Below, one piece after another: positions 5,414 through 5,525 of a stretch of 5,525 nucleotides of DNA. The position numbers and the translations under genes were made by a program. This DNA is from Dehalococcoidia bacterium (GTDB lineage: Bacteria; Chloroflexota; Dehalococcoidia; SAR202; UBA11138): assembly GCA_012270665.1 (NCBI GenBank), contig JAAXHY010000268.1, forward strand, positions 1-5,525, read 5' to 3'. The notes beneath the pieces are model-generated. The model made no database searches, was not told the origin of the DNA, and saw only the letters and a list, made by a program, of their open reading frames with translations. Positions within the stretch are counted from its first letter, which is position 1, and every line of letters starts with the position of its first letter.

Positions 5414-5525
5414 TTGTACAACATAGATCTCAATGGCAGGAACGCGCTCGTCTTCGGAGTTGCCAACCAGCGCAGCATCGCCTGGCATATCGCCAGGACA
5501 CTCGACCAGGCCGGCGCGCGAATAG
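5414..5525 (+). CDS. fabI: Enoyl-[acyl-carrier-protein] reductase FabI, N-terminal part
   Basis: Only the first 37 codons are present; the gene runs off the right edge. From the TTG the protein begins (M)YNIDLNGRNALVFGVAN and continues QRSIAWHIARTLDQAGARI. The motif GVANQRSIAWHIA (15-27) is the diagnostic FabI version of the Rossmann NAD(P)-binding loop, in which a conserved SIA replaces the GxGxxG of classical short-chain dehydrogenases. FabI reduces trans-2-enoyl-ACP in each round of type II fatty acid synthesis in the cytoplasm. The catalytic Tyr and Lys lie beyond the window, so completeness cannot be judged. The TTG start is supported by GGAGG with 6-base spacing and by the short leader before the first beta strand, which is usual for the family. 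It lies 46 bases after the liaF-like gene with no terminator visible, so cotranscription is possible. Confidence 0.85.
   Translation, partial: MYNIDLNGRNALVFGVANQRSIAWHIARTLDQAGARI

Overview
The window reads as an ordinary bacterial chromosome segment with every convincing gene on the + strand: six complete genes, one gene starting at the right edge and a possible gene tail at the left edge. Base composition is moderately GC-rich. ATA (Ile) and AGG (Arg) codons are used freely, which argues against a classical enterobacterial or high-GC actinobacterial host. A luciferase-like flavin/F420 oxidoreductase, a type II haloacid dehalogenase, a ThiO-like oxidase and a metallo-beta-lactamase-fold hydrolase packed together, followed by PspC and LiaF-like envelope proteins, would suit an environmental Chloroflexota bacterium (Dehalococcoidia/SAR202-like). 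That placement is inference from gene content and codon flavour; no marker gene in the window proves it.

Layout. 1-64: possible C-terminal tail of an upstream gene. 99-128: a strong GC-rich hairpin that probably ends that unit. About 126-154: a candidate extended -10 promoter, then four closely packed genes: haloacid dehalogenase (190-909), ThiO-like FAD amine oxidase (906-2030, ATGA overlap), LLM-class oxidoreductase (2077-3003) and MBL-fold hydrolase (3027-3863). A second candidate extended -10 promoter (3897-3905) lies in the 82-base gap before a PspC-domain membrane protein (3946-4392) and a LiaF-like membrane protein with a toastrack C-terminus (4399-5367), 6 bases apart. After 46 bases a fabI-like enoyl-ACP reductase begins at a TTG codon with a strong ribosome binding site (5414) and runs off the window.

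How the genes may work together. The first four genes look like one transcription unit of small-molecule oxidoreductases and hydrolases. A reasonable but untested reading is a catabolic cassette in which organic compounds are dehalogenated, oxidatively deaminated, mono-oxygenated and hydrolysed. The second unit looks like an envelope-stress sensing or stabilising module of the Psp/Lia type, followed by a membrane-lipid biosynthesis gene. All families are recognisable. I see no CRISPR, transposon, phage, toxin-antitoxin or RNA gene, and nothing that I can defend as a wholly new system. The more interesting points are the gene combination, active-site substitutions in two enzymes, the duplicated LiaF-type membrane module and the Asp-rich repeat ladder.
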